64,000 nt of DNA from Paenibacillus profundus (GCF_021369635.1 NZ_JAJNBZ010000002.1:313223-377222), one strand, 5' to 3'; shown: positions 9,112 to 18,646, counted from the stretch's first letter. Program-made: numbers and translations. Notes: generated by a model from the sequence alone, not told the origin.

Positions 9112-9339
9112 ATGACGTACCCCTTTTTCGTAGCCATGTGCATTCTCCTATTATTGAACGGCCTGTTCGAGTGGAAGAGACGGCGAAAGACGCCTATTCG
9201 AGAGCTGCGCGCCTTCTTCGTCTTATCTGCGTTGGGCTGGATCGTCATTTTATATATGGCCATTTTTTACAAGGGCCCGACACCGCGTGATTTAATCGAT
9301 TTCATCTTTATGCCGGTCTACTTGTGGCTGAATGGTTGA
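9112..9339 (+). CDS. Small germination receptor D-type membrane protein
   Basis: A 75-aa protein with two predicted membrane helices (residues about 3-17 and 34-54) and a basic stretch KRRRKTPIREL between them. Its ATG abuts the stop codon of the C subunit gene and the B gene follows directly, so it is part of the receptor operon. Several Bacillus receptor operons encode a small two-helix D subunit (GerKD-like) that modulates receptor activity, and this matches in size, topology and position. The sequence alone does not allow a closer assignment. Confidence 0.75.
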   Translation: MTYPFFVAMCILLLLNGLFEWKRRRKTPIRELRAFFVLSALGWIVILYMAIFYKGPTPRDLIDFIFMPVYLWLNG

Positions 9340-9349
9340 GGAGGGAGTT

Positions 9350-10474
9350 ATGGAACAAGGTCGCATTACTTGGCCGCAACTCGGCATGTTGATGTATTTA
9401 ATGGTGGGAGCCACTTCCGTGCTTATCGTTCCTTCGGTGACGGCTAAGTATGCTCATCAGGATTTGTGGATGACGCCGTTCATCGGTTCAGTGGTTGGCT
9501 TTGTGGCGATCTATATGGCGCTCAGACTGTATCGGTATTATCCGAATCAGTCGATCATTCAGTACGGAGAGCATTTATTGGGCAAGTGGATCGGCGGGGC
9601 GGCCAATCTCGTATGGCTCTTCTTCCTCTGGCAGAATACAGGGGTCATTTTGCGGGAATATGGGGAATTTATCGTCGGTTCGGTCCTGCTGCGCACGCCG
9701 CAAAGCGTCGTGAGCATCTGCCTCATCTTCGTATGCGCCTTGGCCATTCGCGGGGGCATTGAGGTGCTCGGCAAGTTTGCATTGCTGATTACCCCGCTCT
9801 TCTTGGGATTTGTCATCTTCATTCCGCTGCTGTTGACGCCGGAAATGGATGTCCTGCAAATTACTCCGGTGCTCGAGAACGGCTGGAAGCCGGTGCTGAA
9901 AGGCTCCATTCTGCCGATGGAGTGGTTCATGGAATATGTGCTCGTCAGCTTCATGCTCCCATATGCGACCGGTCAGCAGAGCCCATGGAGGTGGCTTAGC
10001 CTGCCGATTATTCTAATGCTCGGCACGATGGTATTGCTGAATTTGACATGCCTGTTCGTGTTCGGCGATTTGACTTCCATGTATACCTTTTCCGTATTCA
10101 ATGCGGCAAAATATATCAGCTTGGGCAACATCATCGAACATATCGAAGCGATTGTAATGGTGCTGTGGATTATGGGCGGATTCGTGCAGATTAGCTCATG
10201 GTACTACATACTCGTCATCGGAACGGCCCAGTCCTTTCATATCCGTGATTACCGTCCGCTAGTGTTTCCCATTGGCATTCTTATCGTGGCGATGAGCTTG
10301 TGGATTGTGAATGATCTATCGGAGATGACGAAGCTATTCGCGACAAGCGGGGCGGTGTTTGCCGCTGTGGTACAGATTTGTTACCCGGCGCTGCTTCTGT
10401 TGATCGCATGGTGGAAGCATAAGACCGGAGAAACGAAGTATCGAGAACGGCCCGATTCGCCCTCGGCAACATAG
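9350..10474 (+). CDS. Spore germination receptor B subunit (GerAB/GerKB family permease), copy 1
   Basis: A 374-aa integral membrane protein of the endospore germination permease family (APC superfamily, about ten helices), the germinant-binding B subunit. It starts MEQGRITWPQLGML, the usual GerB opening. The ATG at 9350 follows GAGGAGG by 5 nt; the frame opens at 9332 but that ATG lies before the ribosome binding site. It is followed by a close paralogue. The conserved helix-2 region SIIQYGEHLLGKWIGG and the EYGEFIVGSVLLRTP motif are shared by both copies. Confidence 0.92.
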   Translation: MEQGRITWPQLGMLMYLMVGATSVLIVPSVTAKYAHQDLWMTPFIGSVVGFVAIYMALRLYRYYPNQSIIQYGEHLLGKWIGGAANLVWLFFLWQNTGVILREYGEFIVGSVLLRTPQSVVSICLIFVCALAIRGGIEVLGKFALLITPLFLGFVIFIPLLLTPEMDVLQITPVLENGWKPVLKGSILPMEWFMEYVLVSFMLPYATGQQSPWRWLSLPIILMLGTMVLLNLTCLFVFGDLTSMYTFSVFNAAKYISLGNIIEHIEAIVMVLWIMGGFVQISSWYYILVIGTAQSFHIRDYRPLVFPIGILIVAMSLWIVNDLSEMTKLFATSGAVFAAVVQICYPALLLLIAWWKHKTGETKYRERPDSPSAT

Positions 10475-10581
10475 TGGACCATAATGGCAGCCATCCGTCC
10501 AGCGTCATTAAGAATGCGGTGATATGTCCGAGCGCACGCTTGTTACTTAAATTGGACGATACGATAGTGAGGTGAATTCTT

Positions 10582-11700
10582 GTGGAAAAGGGGCGCATTA
10601 CATGGCCGCAGCTGTGCATGCTCATGTATTTGGCGGTAGGCTCTACGTCTGTATTGATCATTCCTGCCATTACCTCGAAATTTGCAGGGAATGATCTGTG
10701 GATCTCTCCCATCATCGGCTCCAGCACAGGGTTTCTCACGATGTTCCTGCTGCTTAAGCTTCATCATTATTATCCGGAGCAGACGATTATACAGTATGGA
10801 GAGCGGTTGCTTGGCAGATGGATAGGTGGAGCGGCCAATCTCGTATGGTTGTTTTTCCTCTGGCACGGCGCGGGGCTTATCGTGCGGGAATACGGGGAAT
10901 TCATCGTCGGCTCGGTGCTGCTGCGGACTCCGGAATTCGTAGTGAGCATCTGTCTCACATTTGTGTGCGCTGTAGCGATTCGCGGAGGAATTGAAGTACT
11001 TGGAAAGTTTTCTTTATTGATCGCTCCGCTGTTTGCGGGATTTATTTTTCTGACTCCGGTCTTGCTGCTCCCCGAACTCGACGTTCACCATATTACACCG
11101 GTGCTTGAGAAAGGCTGGAAGCCGGTATTCGAGGGGGCGGTCACTCCGCTTGTCTGGTTTATGGAATTTGCGCTCATCGGTTTCGTCATTCCTTATGCGA
11201 CCGGGAAGCGCAACAAGTGGAGATGGACTATTATTTCCATCGTGTTAATGCTTGTAACTATGCTCGTTACCAACCTGACATGCTTGTTTCTGTTCGGCAA
11301 CTTGACGTCGTTATTCACCTTTCCGATCTTTGTGGCTTCCCGCTATATTAGTCTGGGTAATTTCTTCGAGCACGTGGAAGCGATTGTGATGGTACTGTGG
11401 GTCATGAGCGGGTTCGTCCAGATGGCAGTGTGGTACTATGCGCTCGTCATAGGAACGGCGCAGTGCTTCAAGCTGAGCGATTATCGCCCCCTCGTCTTCC
11501 CTATCGGGATTCTTATCATCGCGATGAGCTTCTGGATAGCGGACAGCATTCAAGAGATGAACGATCTGTTCATGACGAGCGAGCCGCTGTTCTCAGGAAC
11601 GGTGCAGATTGTATATCCAGCACTGTTGTTGCTGCTTGCCTGGTGGAAGCATAGGCGGAACGGTGGCCAAGACGCCAAAAATAGATCGTCTGCTTCGTAA
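10582..11700 (+). CDS. Spore germination receptor B subunit (GerAB/GerKB family permease), copy 2
   Basis: A 372-aa paralogue of the preceding permease with the same topology and long identical stretches (GGAANLVWLFFLW, GEFIVGSVLLRTP, AIRGGIEVLGKF). The GTG at 10582 opens MEKGRITWPQL and follows AGGTGA by 7 nt. A 107-bp spacer separates it from copy 1 and I see no terminator between them, so it may be in the same transcript. Differences are concentrated in loops and in helix 6-8 side chains, which in other receptors set germinant specificity. It most likely provides an alternative B subunit for the shared A and C partners. Confidence 0.92.
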   Translation: MEKGRITWPQLCMLMYLAVGSTSVLIIPAITSKFAGNDLWISPIIGSSTGFLTMFLLLKLHHYYPEQTIIQYGERLLGRWIGGAANLVWLFFLWHGAGLIVREYGEFIVGSVLLRTPEFVVSICLTFVCAVAIRGGIEVLGKFSLLIAPLFAGFIFLTPVLLLPELDVHHITPVLEKGWKPVFEGAVTPLVWFMEFALIGFVIPYATGKRNKWRWTIISIVLMLVTMLVTNLTCLFLFGNLTSLFTFPIFVASRYISLGNFFEHVEAIVMVLWVMSGFVQMAVWYYALVIGTAQCFKLSDYRPLVFPIGILIIAMSFWIADSIQEMNDLFMTSEPLFSGTVQIVYPALLLLLAWWKHRRNGGQDAKNRSSAS

Positions 11701-12118
11701 GCGCTGCGATTGGATGCCTCTTTGGATCGCTTCCTAGAAGCTGCGGATGAGCACGGGTTAACGGCGGAAGTTGATCAATCAAATTTCGAGGATCGGATAG
11801 GGCATACTTTCCGTCGTGACATGTCGATAAGCCGCCTTTTCTGCGTAAATTTTCCTGCTATACGATATGTATGCGACCTCATACGAAACACAGTGACATT
11901 CTGATCAACAAGGCGATGCAATTGCTCGAAATGCTCCGATTTTAAGTTCTAAAAAGCGAACACATTTTATTTTCAAGGCGTACGCTCTAATAACGACTGT
12001 ATTTCATAGTTATAGCCTTGCAATATCGATTGACGATGTATGAGGCCGGATGTAGAATGACCTTAATTCCATAGCTTGAAACCGTTTCCTGATCGGTTTG
12101 CCATCATGAATAGGGGAG
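11701..12118. other. Gene-free interval after the germination operon
   Basis: About 420 bp with stops in all frames and no recognisable domain, no clear terminator and no repeat. The missing N-terminal codons of the following MFS gene are not found here in any frame. Confidence 0.5.
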
Positions 12119-12154
12119 TGCATCGTCAATATTACGCAGCTTGGAATCGCCTAT

Positions 12155-13231
12155 GTGCTGCAGCACGTTCGTTCGCCGAAATGGACGATGGTTGGACTCG
12201 TTGCCATCCACCGTCTCATGTGGACCGCTACTGGTCTTATTCCGTTTCTATTCGACAAGAGTGTATGGGTGACTGCATTTATCGTTATGTACACGATAGC
12301 TTTTTTGGCAAACGCAGGAGCGGGGATCATTTGGACGAATTTAATGGGGGACATCGTGCCTGCCTCGGTGCGAGGACGTTATTTCGGTATTCGCAATACG
12401 ATTGTCAGCGCTATCGGAAGCCTCACGTTATTCATCGGGGGGCAAGTGCTTGAAGCATACCCTGGAGGTCCGGGATTTCATATTCTGTTTACGATTATAT
12501 TCGTGTTCAGCTTATGGAATATCGTCATGTTCATGTTCTATCCGAATTTGCCGCTCGCGCGCTCGACGGAGAGCAAGATGGTGTCCATGTTGAAGAAGCC
12601 GCTTCGGGACAGGGGATTTATGAAGGCGGTACTTTTTTTGTCAGCGTGGCTTTTTTTGCAAAATACAATTTTACCGTTCTACTCCTATATGATGCTTGAA
12701 CTGCTCGGAATAGGCTATGACCGCGTATCGATCATTACCGTCGTGCAGACGGTTGTCAGTATGTGCAGCCTCTATTTATGGGGGACCTTGAATGCGCGAT
12801 ACAGCAATAAATATTTGCTGCTGTGGACGCTGCCGATTATTGCTTTGTCCTCTGTATCGTGGTCTTTGATCGCAATCATTCCGACGTTTGTGGCGCTTAT
12901 TGTTGCACATGCGCTGGTCGGCATCGGTACGGGCGGGTTCAACCAACTTGCATTTAACTTCATTATCGGCGACACGCCGAAGAGTGAGCGGCCGATGTTT
13001 ATTGCGATGTATTCAGCAATTACCGGTTTTGCGACATTTTTGGGCCCGATTCTCGGTGGATTGGTCTTTGAATGGATGAAAGGAACGCCGACATGGGTTC
13101 AGACGTGGGGGCTTGCCTCCGTGCTGGGGCTGCTGATGCTGCTGCTTGCGGGGACGCTTGGCCGGCGTGTGCTGCTGCGTGACGGAAGGCATCTTCATCC
13201 GCTTCCGGAACAGAAGAATGCAAGTACGTAA
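12155..13231 (+). CDS. MFS transporter lacking its N-terminus (probable pseudogene)
   Basis: A 358-aa major facilitator protein with about ten helices. The reading frame upstream of the listed GTG continues as NITQLGIAYV back to a TGA at 12107, and homologous residues already begin there, so the first helix and roughly 50 residues of a normal 12-helix, 410-aa protein are missing. The MFS loop motif is present (RVRSPKW-type loop 2-3 and NARYSNKY in loop 8-9). No good start lies upstream. An AGGGGAG occurs 10 nt before an ATT, which would give only a slightly longer product. Probably a non-functional remnant; the substrate is unknown. Confidence 0.6.
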   Translation: MLQHVRSPKWTMVGLVAIHRLMWTATGLIPFLFDKSVWVTAFIVMYTIAFLANAGAGIIWTNLMGDIVPASVRGRYFGIRNTIVSAIGSLTLFIGGQVLEAYPGGPGFHILFTIIFVFSLWNIVMFMFYPNLPLARSTESKMVSMLKKPLRDRGFMKAVLFLSAWLFLQNTILPFYSYMMLELLGIGYDRVSIITVVQTVVSMCSLYLWGTLNARYSNKYLLLWTLPIIALSSVSWSLIAIIPTFVALIVAHALVGIGTGGFNQLAFNFIIGDTPKSERPMFIAMYSAITGFATFLGPILGGLVFEWMKGTPTWVQTWGLASVLGLLMLLLAGTLGRRVLLRDGRHLHPLPEQKNAST

Positions 13232-13285
13232 ACGGAGTTCGTTGACGAACGGCAAACATCAAGTTGTATATACGATTCAAAACAG

Positions 13286-13341
13286 AAGACCTCCCCAGGA
13301 CAATGAACGGGGGAATTTCCCTTGTCTTGATGAGAGGTCTT
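13286..13341. terminator. Bidirectional hairpin between MFS remnant and TspO-like gene
   Basis: AAGACCTC at 13286-13293 pairs with GAGGTCTT at 13334-13341, with an inner AGGACAA/TTGTCTT stem. It is followed by TATTTATTT on the plus strand. The genes on both sides converge on it. Confidence 0.6.
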
Positions 13342-13374
13342 ATTTATTTCCGAGTTGTGCTAGAACGGGACGGT

Positions 13375-14154
13375 CTATTGCAAACTGGCTGAATGCGTAT
13401 CGGCGCGCCGGCTGAACGTCAGGGATACGGCGAGCAGCGTCAACAAGGCAGCAAGACCATAAGCGGTATAGGCAACGGTAGCGATGTCCTGCTGCTTAAT
13501 CGCAATGCCGATATAAGCCCACACAAAGACGAGCACGAACGCCGGATCGCGGTTCGGTCCGCCGACGACCCAAGCCAGCAGCGCGCCGACCGCCAGCATC
13601 AAGACAGTCCAGGCCTCCTCCCTGAAGCTGAAGCCGTTCCACTGCGTATCATACAGGACGACTGCAGCATTGATAATCGTCGCTACAGAGATCCAGCCCA
13701 AGTAGATGCTGAATGGCAGCCGCACCAGCCAGCGTTCCACCGTCGTGAATGTCCCCGCTTTGCGCAGATTGTTATAAATCAAAATTAAGCTCGTTAATAA
13801 TCCAATCATGGCGATGAGAGACACCCATACTTGCGTGTACAAGTAATGCCACAATAGTATCCAGCCGATGTTGAACAGGCAGCTGAAAACAAATAAAGGG
13901 CCGATGGATCGTATGGTAGGCGTGACGTCGTCCTTTCCGGGAAGCGCTTGATGAACAACGAATCCGGCAAGCAACAAATAAATCAATATCCACATGCTGA
14001 AGGTATAGCTCGCAGGTGTAAATAGCACGGGAAACATGGCGGAGATTTCTCCTGTCGTCTTACCGCCTAACGGCACGGTCTCGGCCAGAGTGTTCACAGC
14101 CAGGACGGCGGCAAAGGCGAGAATGTTAAGCCATTTGTAGTTAAAAGTGCGCAA
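13375..14154 (-). CDS. TspO/MBR-related tryptophan-rich membrane protein
   Basis: A 259-aa membrane protein with about seven or eight helices. The N-terminal motif LAETVPLGGKTTGEIS followed by FTPASYTFSMWILIYLLL resembles a family usually annotated as tryptophan-rich sensory protein; it is longer than classic five-helix TspO (about 160 aa). TspO proteins bind porphyrins and are tied to tetrapyrrole or light and oxidative responses; whether this larger form does so is unknown. The frame runs upstream to 14385, but the TTG at 14154 follows GAGGAGG by 7 nt and is the best start. It is transcribed away from the DUF2062 gene. Confidence 0.75.
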   Translation of the reverse strand: MRTFNYKWLNILAFAAVLAVNTLAETVPLGGKTTGEISAMFPVLFTPASYTFSMWILIYLLLAGFVVHQALPGKDDVTPTIRSIGPLFVFSCLFNIGWILLWHYLYTQVWVSLIAMIGLLTSLILIYNNLRKAGTFTTVERWLVRLPFSIYLGWISVATIINAAVVLYDTQWNGFSFREEAWTVLMLAVGALLAWVVGGPNRDPAFVLVFVWAYIGIAIKQQDIATVAYTAYGLAALLTLLAVSLTFSRRADTHSASLQ

Positions 14155-14308
14155 TTTAATCCCTCCTCGCAACTGCATATCTTCCCCTTCACCATCTCTT
14201 ACTATTACAGAATATAACCGAACCCGTCCAAAAATAACGGGTACACGGTCAATTCTTTCAATTTTGTCAGATAACTCAAAGCGGGGAGCGCTATAATAGA
14301 AATTGCGT

Positions 14309-14340
14309 ATAGAAAAAAGATTGCATAGAAAAAAGATTGC
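14309..14340 (+). repeat. 16-bp perfect tandem duplication in the DUF2062 leader
   Basis: ATAGAAAAAAGATTGC occurs twice head to tail, between a TATAAT at 14292-14297 and the DUF2062 start codon. It looks like a recent slippage duplication within the 5' leader. Confidence 0.85.
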
Positions 14341-14359
14341 ATGAGGTATATTACACATT

Positions 14360-14884
14360 ATGGATAGGAAAAAGAGTCTGAGCATGAAATGGACACGTAA
14401 ATTTCGTCTTACGATGATTCAAATGTTGCGTTCCAAGCAAGGGGCGTCAAAAATAGCATTAGGAATCGTATTTGGATTTTTCCCTTGTTGGTTTCCGACA
14501 TTCGGGATCGGTCCCGCCATGTCGATCGGTTTGACGAAGCTGGTGCGAGGCAGTGTTACTGGGGCTTTGTTGGCGGCGGGAGTCGGCTCCTTCGTTTGGC
14601 CACTCTTGTTCTACTTGAATTACGCTGTAGGTTCTTTGTGGACGAGTCAGGGCGTCAATGTGGAGGTTCCGGATGTGCGTCCGGGTGAAGGCATGTATCA
14701 GGAGGCGGCCGAATCCGTACATTCTTGGCAGCAAATGGGTATGGATTTTGTCATCGGCGCTGTCTTGAACAGTATTGTGTTTACGGCTGTCGGCTATTTT
14801 ATTGTACGTTATTTGGTGCATCGCTATCGTCATCGATTTCTATGGCTCGTCCGCTCGCGCAAGCGCAAGCTGAAGCATGCGTAA
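14360..14884 (+). CDS. DUF2062 domain membrane protein
   Basis: A 174-aa protein with the DUF2062 pattern: a basic N-terminus, RSKQGASKIALGIVFGFFPCWFP-type segment (about residues 25-50), two central hydrophobic hairpins, and a final membrane helix followed by a very basic tail ending RKRKLKH. Members of this family are small membrane proteins of unknown function, in some genomes fused to glycosyltransferases. The ATG at 14360 has only a distant GAGGT upstream; ATG 14384 is the alternative. A strong bidirectional terminator follows. Confidence 0.78.
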   Translation: MDRKKSLSMKWTRKFRLTMIQMLRSKQGASKIALGIVFGFFPCWFPTFGIGPAMSIGLTKLVRGSVTGALLAAGVGSFVWPLLFYLNYAVGSLWTSQGVNVEVPDVRPGEGMYQEAAESVHSWQQMGMDFVIGAVLNSIVFTAVGYFIVRYLVHRYRHRFLWLVRSRKRKLKHA

Positions 14885-14902
14885 ACGTTAGCCAACTTCA
14901 AG

Positions 14903-14946
14903 AAGGCACTGCGTCTCTACTTCCCAAGAGAAACGCAGTGCCTTTT
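14903..14946. terminator. Bidirectional terminator between DUF2062 gene and yesN-like gene
   Basis: Long stem AAGGCACTGCGT against ACGCAGTGCCTT with a TTTTG tail on the plus strand. It separates convergent genes. Confidence 0.88.
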
Positions 14947-15010
14947 GTATGGAACGGAGTGTCTGTTTTCGCTTGTTGTGATAGGATTGCACAGGCATTT
15001 TTCTTCTGCA

Positions 15011-16657
15011 TTATAGCTCAGATTGCCGCTTTCGATAGGCATTCGGCGATACGCCCATCACTTTTTTGAACACTTTGCTGAAATATTTCTCATCCTGATA
15101 GCCGACCATTTCGGCGACATGCACGATCCGAAGGTGCGGGTTCAACAGCAGCATTTTCGCCTTCTCTAATCGAATTTGCGTTACATAATCCGATAGGTTG
15201 ATGCCAAACTGCTGCTTGAATTTGCGCGAAATATATTCGCGGCTCACATAGAAGCGCCCAGCCATATCCTGCAGAGACAGCTCCTCATGATAATGCTGTT
15301 CGATATATTTGGCGATGTCAAAAATAATGTGCTGCTCCTGTCCTTGATGGCTGAGCAGGGCCGTAGACAGCTCCGTCAACGCTGTCTGCCAGGCGTCTTC
15401 CCATACGTCCCACTGCAACTCCTCCGTGCAATCGATTTCGGTCAACGAATCATGCTGCGTCAGCTGCGCGATAATCTGATCCGCGGCATCGGGGGCCACC
15501 TCTTGCGCAATGCGCATACGGAACGCCCCCCATTCCTTCAACCAAGCTTGCAGCATATGCGGCGTTACCGCTTGCAGGGAGCGCGCGGCATCCACCCAGC
15601 GGCGGACGGCGCTCTTCAATTGCTCGGCGTGGCCGCTCTGTACGGCCAGCTTCCATGCCTCGTCATAAGACGAGAGCCGCACGGCTTTGCTCGCAGCGGA
15701 AGCGCCAGCTTCTTCCGGCGCAGCGAGTTCCCGCGCAGCATGAATATGTGAGCCGCGTTCGAGCAGGTTGCGCTGTGCCAGCGCGGCCTTGGCTCTGGCA
15801 TAAGCGTCCTGCATTCCGGCTGGAAAGGCCACCTTCTCGCTTACGCCGAAATGCAGGTTGCGCTGCATCGTCTGCTGCAAGCCTTCGTTCATCTGGTGCA
15901 GCACCGCTTCAAGCTCGTCCGCCTGCTTCCACATGACGAGCACCAGCTCGTTCGGTGCACTGGCATAGCGGAAGGCGGCGCCACGCGATTGCGCACCACG
16001 ATTCACGATCTCGTTGGCGATATTGAGCAGGGAGTAATACAGCAGCTGGCGGTTATCGCCGAATTTATGGCGGAACGTCGGATGGCATACATTAATCACC
16101 GCAACAGTGATCCGCACTTCATCTATGCCAGCCGGCAAGCCGAACTCCAATTCAAGCCGGCGCATATTGGCCTCATAGACGGAAGGATCATCGAGCAGGC
16201 TCGACCACAGCTTCTCCGACAGGAGAGGCTTGAATTCGTTCACCTGCATTCGCTGCTGGTGACGCGCAGCCCGCTCTTTCTCCTCCTGAAGCCAGGCGGC
16301 GACCGCTTTGGCTACAGCTGCATTGATTGTGTCGGGATCGATCGGCTTCAGTATATAGTCCATTCCTCCGTGCTGCATCGTGTGCCGCACCAGCGCAAAA
16401 TCATCATGCCCGCTTATCGCAATTAGCTTGCTTGTAGGGGAATGTTGGCTAATCCACTCCATTAAGGCGCTGCCGCTCATATTGGGCATCATCATGTCTG
16501 TCATGACGATTTGCGGCTTATGCGCAGAGAGCAGCTCCACGGCCTGTTGCCCGTCGGCTGCTTCATAAAGATGGTCGATGCCGTGCGCATCCCATTCCAC
16601 AAGCAGCCTGATGGCGTCACGGACATGCTTCTCGTCGTCAACAATCAATGCCTTCAT
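15011..16657 (-). CDS. YesN-type AraC response regulator
   Basis: A 548-aa response regulator: receiver domain at residues 1-120 (acid pair D7/D8, phosphoacceptor D54 in VMTDMMMP, ILKP lysine), a long central linker of about 310 residues, and two AraC helix-turn-helix motifs at the C-terminus (SLQDMAGRFYVSREYISRKF and the VAEMVGYQDEKYFSKVFKK motif). This architecture belongs with YesM-type kinases and usually activates a neighbouring carbohydrate ABC transporter. The start is ambiguous: GTG 16666 or ATG 16657; the latter follows AAGGTGGAG by 10 nt. It overlaps the 3' end of the kinase gene by 20 bp, so translation is probably coupled. The DNA is clearly GC-rich. Confidence 0.92.
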   Translation of the reverse strand: MKALIVDDEKHVRDAIRLLVEWDAHGIDHLYEAADGQQAVELLSAHKPQIVMTDMMMPNMSGSALMEWISQHSPTSKLIAISGHDDFALVRHTMQHGGMDYILKPIDPDTINAAVAKAVAAWLQEEKERAARHQQRMQVNEFKPLLSEKLWSSLLDDPSVYEANMRRLELEFGLPAGIDEVRITVAVINVCHPTFRHKFGDNRQLLYYSLLNIANEIVNRGAQSRGAAFRYASAPNELVLVMWKQADELEAVLHQMNEGLQQTMQRNLHFGVSEKVAFPAGMQDAYARAKAALAQRNLLERGSHIHAARELAAPEEAGASAASKAVRLSSYDEAWKLAVQSGHAEQLKSAVRRWVDAARSLQAVTPHMLQAWLKEWGAFRMRIAQEVAPDAADQIIAQLTQHDSLTEIDCTEELQWDVWEDAWQTALTELSTALLSHQGQEQHIIFDIAKYIEQHYHEELSLQDMAGRFYVSREYISRKFKQQFGINLSDYVTQIRLEKAKMLLLNPHLRIVHVAEMVGYQDEKYFSKVFKKVMGVSPNAYRKRQSEL

Positions 16658-18491
16658 TGTTATCACGCTCCACCTTCATTTGTATGACGATGCGGGTGCC
16701 TTGCGGCTCCACAGCTTCCACATGCATGTTGGCATTTCCGCCGCTGAACAGCTTGAGCCGGGTGAGCACATTCACAAGTCCGATTCCGGAGGAGGCTTCC
16801 CCTGTCACGAAATCGTTGCGTGACAACACGTGTGTCGTCGAGACACCGGGCTGTTCAGGGTACAGTTCCCGCAGCTTCTCGTTGAGCTTAATCCGGTGCT
16901 GAAGCGGCATGCCGCGTCCGTTATCCTCCACGGTAATTTCGATAAGCCCGTCCGGTTCATCGATAAAGCGGCTGCGAACAATGAGCTTCCCGCTTGTCAA
17001 TCCGCGGTCGAGCCCATGCTTGAAATAATTCTCGACGAGCGGCTGCAGAGTCATCTTGGGCACGAGAACGTTCAAGGTAGCCGCTTCATTCTCGTAGGCG
17101 GCATCGAAGGTGTTCTCGAACCGTTGCGCCTGCAGCTGCAAGTAAGCCTTCACATGCTCGATTTCCTCGTGCAGGGTGGCGGTGCTCTGATCGGTATACA
17201 TGCTGTAGCGCATCATCTTCGCCAGTGCTGTCACCAGCTTGTAGATGTGAGGTGCGTTCAACTGCAGCGCCTGTGTGCCAATCGATTGCAGCGCATTGTT
17301 CATAAAATGCGGGTTAATCTGCGCCTGCAGCGCCTTGAGCTGGTTCGTCTTATTGGCAATCTCAAGCTGATATTCGCGCAGTATGAGATTGTTAATCATG
17401 TCCATCATATTGCGGAACCGCTTCGAGACGACGCCGATTTCGTCATTGCTGACCGGCTGGATGTCCACACGCAAGTTCCCGGTCTGAACCTGATTGATGT
17501 AGCGGACAAGCTGGCTAATCGGCTTCGTAATCCGCAGTGAGACGATGATGGTGGCCGCGATAATGACGACGAGCGACAGGGCGATGAGCATCATATTAAT
17601 GACCGCGGCGCGGTTAGCCTCCCGCAGCAGATACGATTTCGGTATTTGCTTGACCAGCGTCCAGTTGGCGATCGGTGTATCAATGCGTTCATGTATGAAA
17701 ATAGCGTCATCTTTTTCAAAATGACCGTTTCCATTGCTCTGAAAATGGGAAGAAGTATACCAGCCTTCATGGAGACGCTGTCCGATGAGCCTGCGATCAT
17801 CGGAATAGAACACGTTTCCGTCATCATTTAGCAAATAAATGTGCTCTTTGTCCCGTTGGTACAACTGATCGATAATTGCGGCGAGCGCATCGAGCTTCAC
17901 ATCGATGGACAAGAGCCCGATCTCTTCCTTGGACGGGACGCGGTAAATTTTCCGATGCAAAGAAAACACCTGCACACTTGGAAAATAATAGGGAGAAGTG
18001 GCGAAGCCATAAGTCTGGCTCAAATGTGTCGGCTGCATGCCGATGCCGTCGCCGTCGCGCGTATATTCCAGCGCCGAACCATTCGGCTCCTCGTCATGCA
18101 AGCGGCGGGGCACGTTCTGAATGACGAGCGTGGCGCGCTTGACCTCGTTGCGGTACAAGTACACCTGCCAGATGTCGCGCATGGAAGCCGCAATATTTTG
18201 CAAGGTGATATACGAATAGGATTCGAACGTGTAATCGTCGTATCCCCGGCTTAACTGGCGAAAAAATTCAAAATCGGTATAGACCATCAGCGAAGCGCGA
18301 TTTATATTTTCGAGGAAGTTCGCAAGATTGGTCTTACCTTGGAAAATCAACTGATGATTTTCTTGTATGGCGCGTTTTTTCAGCGAGTCCGTCGTGTAGC
18401 TGTAGGAAATGATCATCGTCGCTACCGTAGGGACGATCGTTGCAATCAGCATAAATGTAATGAGCTTAGTCCGAATACTATTCCATCGCAT
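16638..18491 (-). CDS. YesM-type sensor histidine kinase
   Basis: A 617-aa membrane sensor kinase: helix 1 (about 12-32), an extracytoplasmic sensor region of about 250 residues, helix 2 (about 285-307), HAMP (about 308-360), a His_kinase domain with INPHFMNNALQSIG (about 385-400; the usual family form is INPHFLYN) and an ATPase domain (VENYFKHGL, then EDNGRGMP and GIGLVNV). It phosphorylates the downstream YesN-like regulator. It is divergent from the sugar ABC operon at 18647, the expected target. ATG 18491 follows GGAGG by 10 nt. The signal is probably an oligosaccharide or the loaded binding protein, by family analogy only. Confidence 0.92.
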   Translation of the reverse strand: MRWNSIRTKLITFMLIATIVPTVATMIISYSYTTDSLKKRAIQENHQLIFQGKTNLANFLENINRASLMVYTDFEFFRQLSRGYDDYTFESYSYITLQNIAASMRDIWQVYLYRNEVKRATLVIQNVPRRLHDEEPNGSALEYTRDGDGIGMQPTHLSQTYGFATSPYYFPSVQVFSLHRKIYRVPSKEEIGLLSIDVKLDALAAIIDQLYQRDKEHIYLLNDDGNVFYSDDRRLIGQRLHEGWYTSSHFQSNGNGHFEKDDAIFIHERIDTPIANWTLVKQIPKSYLLREANRAAVINMMLIALSLVVIIAATIIVSLRITKPISQLVRYINQVQTGNLRVDIQPVSNDEIGVVSKRFRNMMDMINNLILREYQLEIANKTNQLKALQAQINPHFMNNALQSIGTQALQLNAPHIYKLVTALAKMMRYSMYTDQSTATLHEEIEHVKAYLQLQAQRFENTFDAAYENEAATLNVLVPKMTLQPLVENYFKHGLDRGLTSGKLIVRSRFIDEPDGLIEITVEDNGRGMPLQHRIKLNEKLRELYPEQPGVSTTHVLSRNDFVTGEASSGIGLVNVLTRLKLFSGGNANMHVEAVEPQGTRIVIQMKVERDNNEGIDC

Positions 18492-18646
18492 AACAACGTC
18501 GCCTCCGGTTCAAAGTGTACCTTTTTCCTCAGGGTCAGGTCAATATATTCCACCTTTTCGTTCACCAGCATCAGTGGCAACCGCTTTCATAAAACCCCAT
18601 ACTGAATGTACAAACACTTAACTTTACACGCAAAGGGGAGAGTCGG

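Noticed and set aside
11710..11904. 64-codon frame after the germination operon
   Set aside because: No ribosome binding site, no hydrophobic or domain pattern, and a start codon choice without support.
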